Shown here: positions 30,296 through 31,172 of the stretch, piece by piece
Numbering within the stretch: position 1 is the stretch's first letter
How the letters are laid out: every line of letters begins with the position of its first letter
NCBI GenBank assembly: GCA_022563275.1
Contig: JADFNR010000026.1
Coordinates: 1-31,172, forward strand
DNA length: 31,172 nt
Direction of reading: 5' to 3'
DNA from: Chloroflexota bacterium
Lineage (GTDB): Bacteria; Chloroflexota; Dehalococcoidia; UBA3495
Made by a program: the position numbers and the translations under genes
The notes under the pieces: model-generated
Seen by the model: only the letters and a program-made list of their open reading frames with translations
Database searches by the model: none
Told to the model about the DNA's origin: nothing

Positions 30296-30368
30296 GATTC
30301 AGTTGAATCGCAGAGACCCGCAGCAGATCACCCTCAGAAACGCCAGCGAGCCGGTCAGGTAGGTTGCG

Positions 30369-31172
30369 ATGGGACTGGACATGGGACAGACAGTCCTCCA
30401 ACTGGACCAACTCACCCAGTCTATGCGCGGGGCCAGCGAGGCCCGGGAAGAGCGCCTGACGGCCCTGCTGAACGCGGCGGCCGGCGTCGACCCTGACACC
30501 GCCGCCAGCAAGACCGCGGACGCCAAACAACGCCCTTATTTGGCCGCTGAGGTCGAAGAATCCCTGCTGGGCGCCTACCCGCCGCCGGACCCGCCTGCCG
30601 ACTGGGTGGTCGCCGCGGTTGACGGCTCCCACATCGACGTTGACCGCCACCTGCCCGTCGCCTGCTACCTGCTGAACCTCGGCGGCTGCGTCTTGACCTA
30701 CGGCTCCCAGCCCGGCGCCACCCTTTTCAGCCATCCCCACCTGGCCACCACCTCCGAAGAACTCTATATCTCGGACCCCAAGAACTCCACGGCAGAGGAG
30801 TTGATCAGCGGTCCACTCCTGGGCCTGGTGCGCACCGTGAAAGAGTTGGAGACGCTGGCCGACACGGTGGAGCAATGCCCGCCCGGCCTGCCGGTGTTGG
30901 CGCTGGTGGACGGCTCCTTGGTGCTTTGGGGGCTGTCCGGACAGGCCTACCGTCCCTATGTGAGCGACGCCATCATCAATGACGGACTGCTTCCCGCCAT
31001 GAAACGCCTTGAAAAGCTGGCCGAGAGCCGCCCGGTCGCCCTGGCCGCGTATGTGTCCTACCCCCGGAGCACCGAGGCCGTGAACGCCGTGCGCTGCACC
31101 CTCTGCCCTCATGACGTCAGCGTCTGCGCCCAGTCATGCAACAACCGCCGTTCCACCCAGCAGACCTGCAGC
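30369..31172 (+). CDS. nurA: NurA-domain nuclease (3' partial)
   Basis: The gene is open at the right edge, with 268 residues visible. The NurA signature is WVVAAVDGSHIDVDR near 75-90 and a second catalytic-type segment LALVDGSLVLWGLSG near 178-192, followed by a helical part and LAAYVSYPRSTEAVNAVR. NurA is a Mn-dependent 5'-3' exonuclease working with the HerA helicase in end resection. After the core comes C-TL-C, then C and C again (CxxC-x6-C-x3-C) with a further Cys, which could hold an iron-sulfur cluster or zinc. Start: ATG at 30369 with AGGTAGG ahead. The herA gene is probably beyond the window; it is 73 bases downstream of selB. Confidence 0.82.
   Translation, partial: MGLDMGQTVLQLDQLTQSMRGASEAREERLTALLNAAAGVDPDTAASKTADAKQRPYLAAEVEESLLGAYPPPDPPADWVVAAVDGSHIDVDRHLPVACYLLNLGGCVLTYGSQPGATLFSHPHLATTSEELYISDPKNSTAEELISGPLLGLVRTVKELETLADTVEQCPPGLPVLALVDGSLVLWGLSGQAYRPYVSDAIINDGLLPAMKRLEKLAESRPVALAAYVSYPRSTEAVNAVRCTLCPHDVSVCAQSCNNRRSTQQTCS

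Noticed and set aside
30296..30368. Possible selC (tRNA-Sec) or SECIS next to selB
   Set aside because: No cloverleaf with an 8-bp acceptor stem, long variable arm or TTC-type T loop could be traced; the region looks like a plain spacer.

Overview
The window looks like a chromosomal segment from a GC-rich bacterium (roughly 60% G+C, strong G/C preference at third codon positions), with about 31 protein genes, no rRNA or tRNA that I can see, and no insertion sequence or CRISPR array. The gene content suggests a Chloroflexota lineage such as Dehalococcoidia/SAR202: an enolase-superfamily enzyme, NIPSNAP, PIG-L, sulfite-oxidase-family paralogs, a CoxD/CoxE-like pair, paired PAP2 membrane proteins, NurA and SelB. 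This placement is inference from content, because no marker gene is present.

Layout. 1-1850: a GNAT acetyltransferase cut by the window edge, converging on a minus-strand pair (NIPSNAP and a mandelate-racemase-type enzyme). 1950-3310: an arsenic module, with a consensus promoter, tandem palindromic operator-like sites, a cysteine-rich PadR regulator and an arsenite methyltransferase. 3311-3645: a gene-free stretch holding three REP-like palindromes. 3646-5585: PIG-L deacetylase, a small hotdog protein, a three-helix membrane protein and a small unknown protein. 5756-13607: a plus-strand run beginning at a strong promoter, with a thiol dioxygenase, a four-domain rhodanese, two different sulfite-oxidase-family molybdoenzymes, a cupin, a small membrane protein, an MFS transporter and a cyclase. 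This is best read as a route for oxidising organic thiols through sulfinate/persulfide and sulfite to sulfate. 13617-17233: a Ham1-like NTPase, a MoxR/VWA (CoxD/CoxE-like) pair and a cupin, ending at a hairpin shared with the convergent hemerythrin gene.

17252-21206 (minus strand): hemerythrin-like protein, two directly abutting PAP2/IPC-synthase-like paralogs and a SPASM-type radical SAM protein. 21535-26935: an orphan gluconate-dehydrogenase subunit 3, PhoU, an Rv2578c-type radical SAM protein, a magnesium-chelatase-like AAA ATPase, a DUF1232 protein and HemW. 27039-28419 is compositionally distinct and more AT-rich. It carries a two-gene PDDEXK-like/PIN-domain module with overlapping reading frames, followed by a DUF4926 protein, and looks like a small acquired island inserted between hemW and selB. 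28430-31172: SelB and the N-terminal part of a NurA nuclease with an unusual cysteine cluster.

The candidates for something new are the PDDEXK-PIN pair with its palindromic upstream site, and the thiol-oxidation cluster. All functional statements rest on motif recognition by eye; no database search was run.
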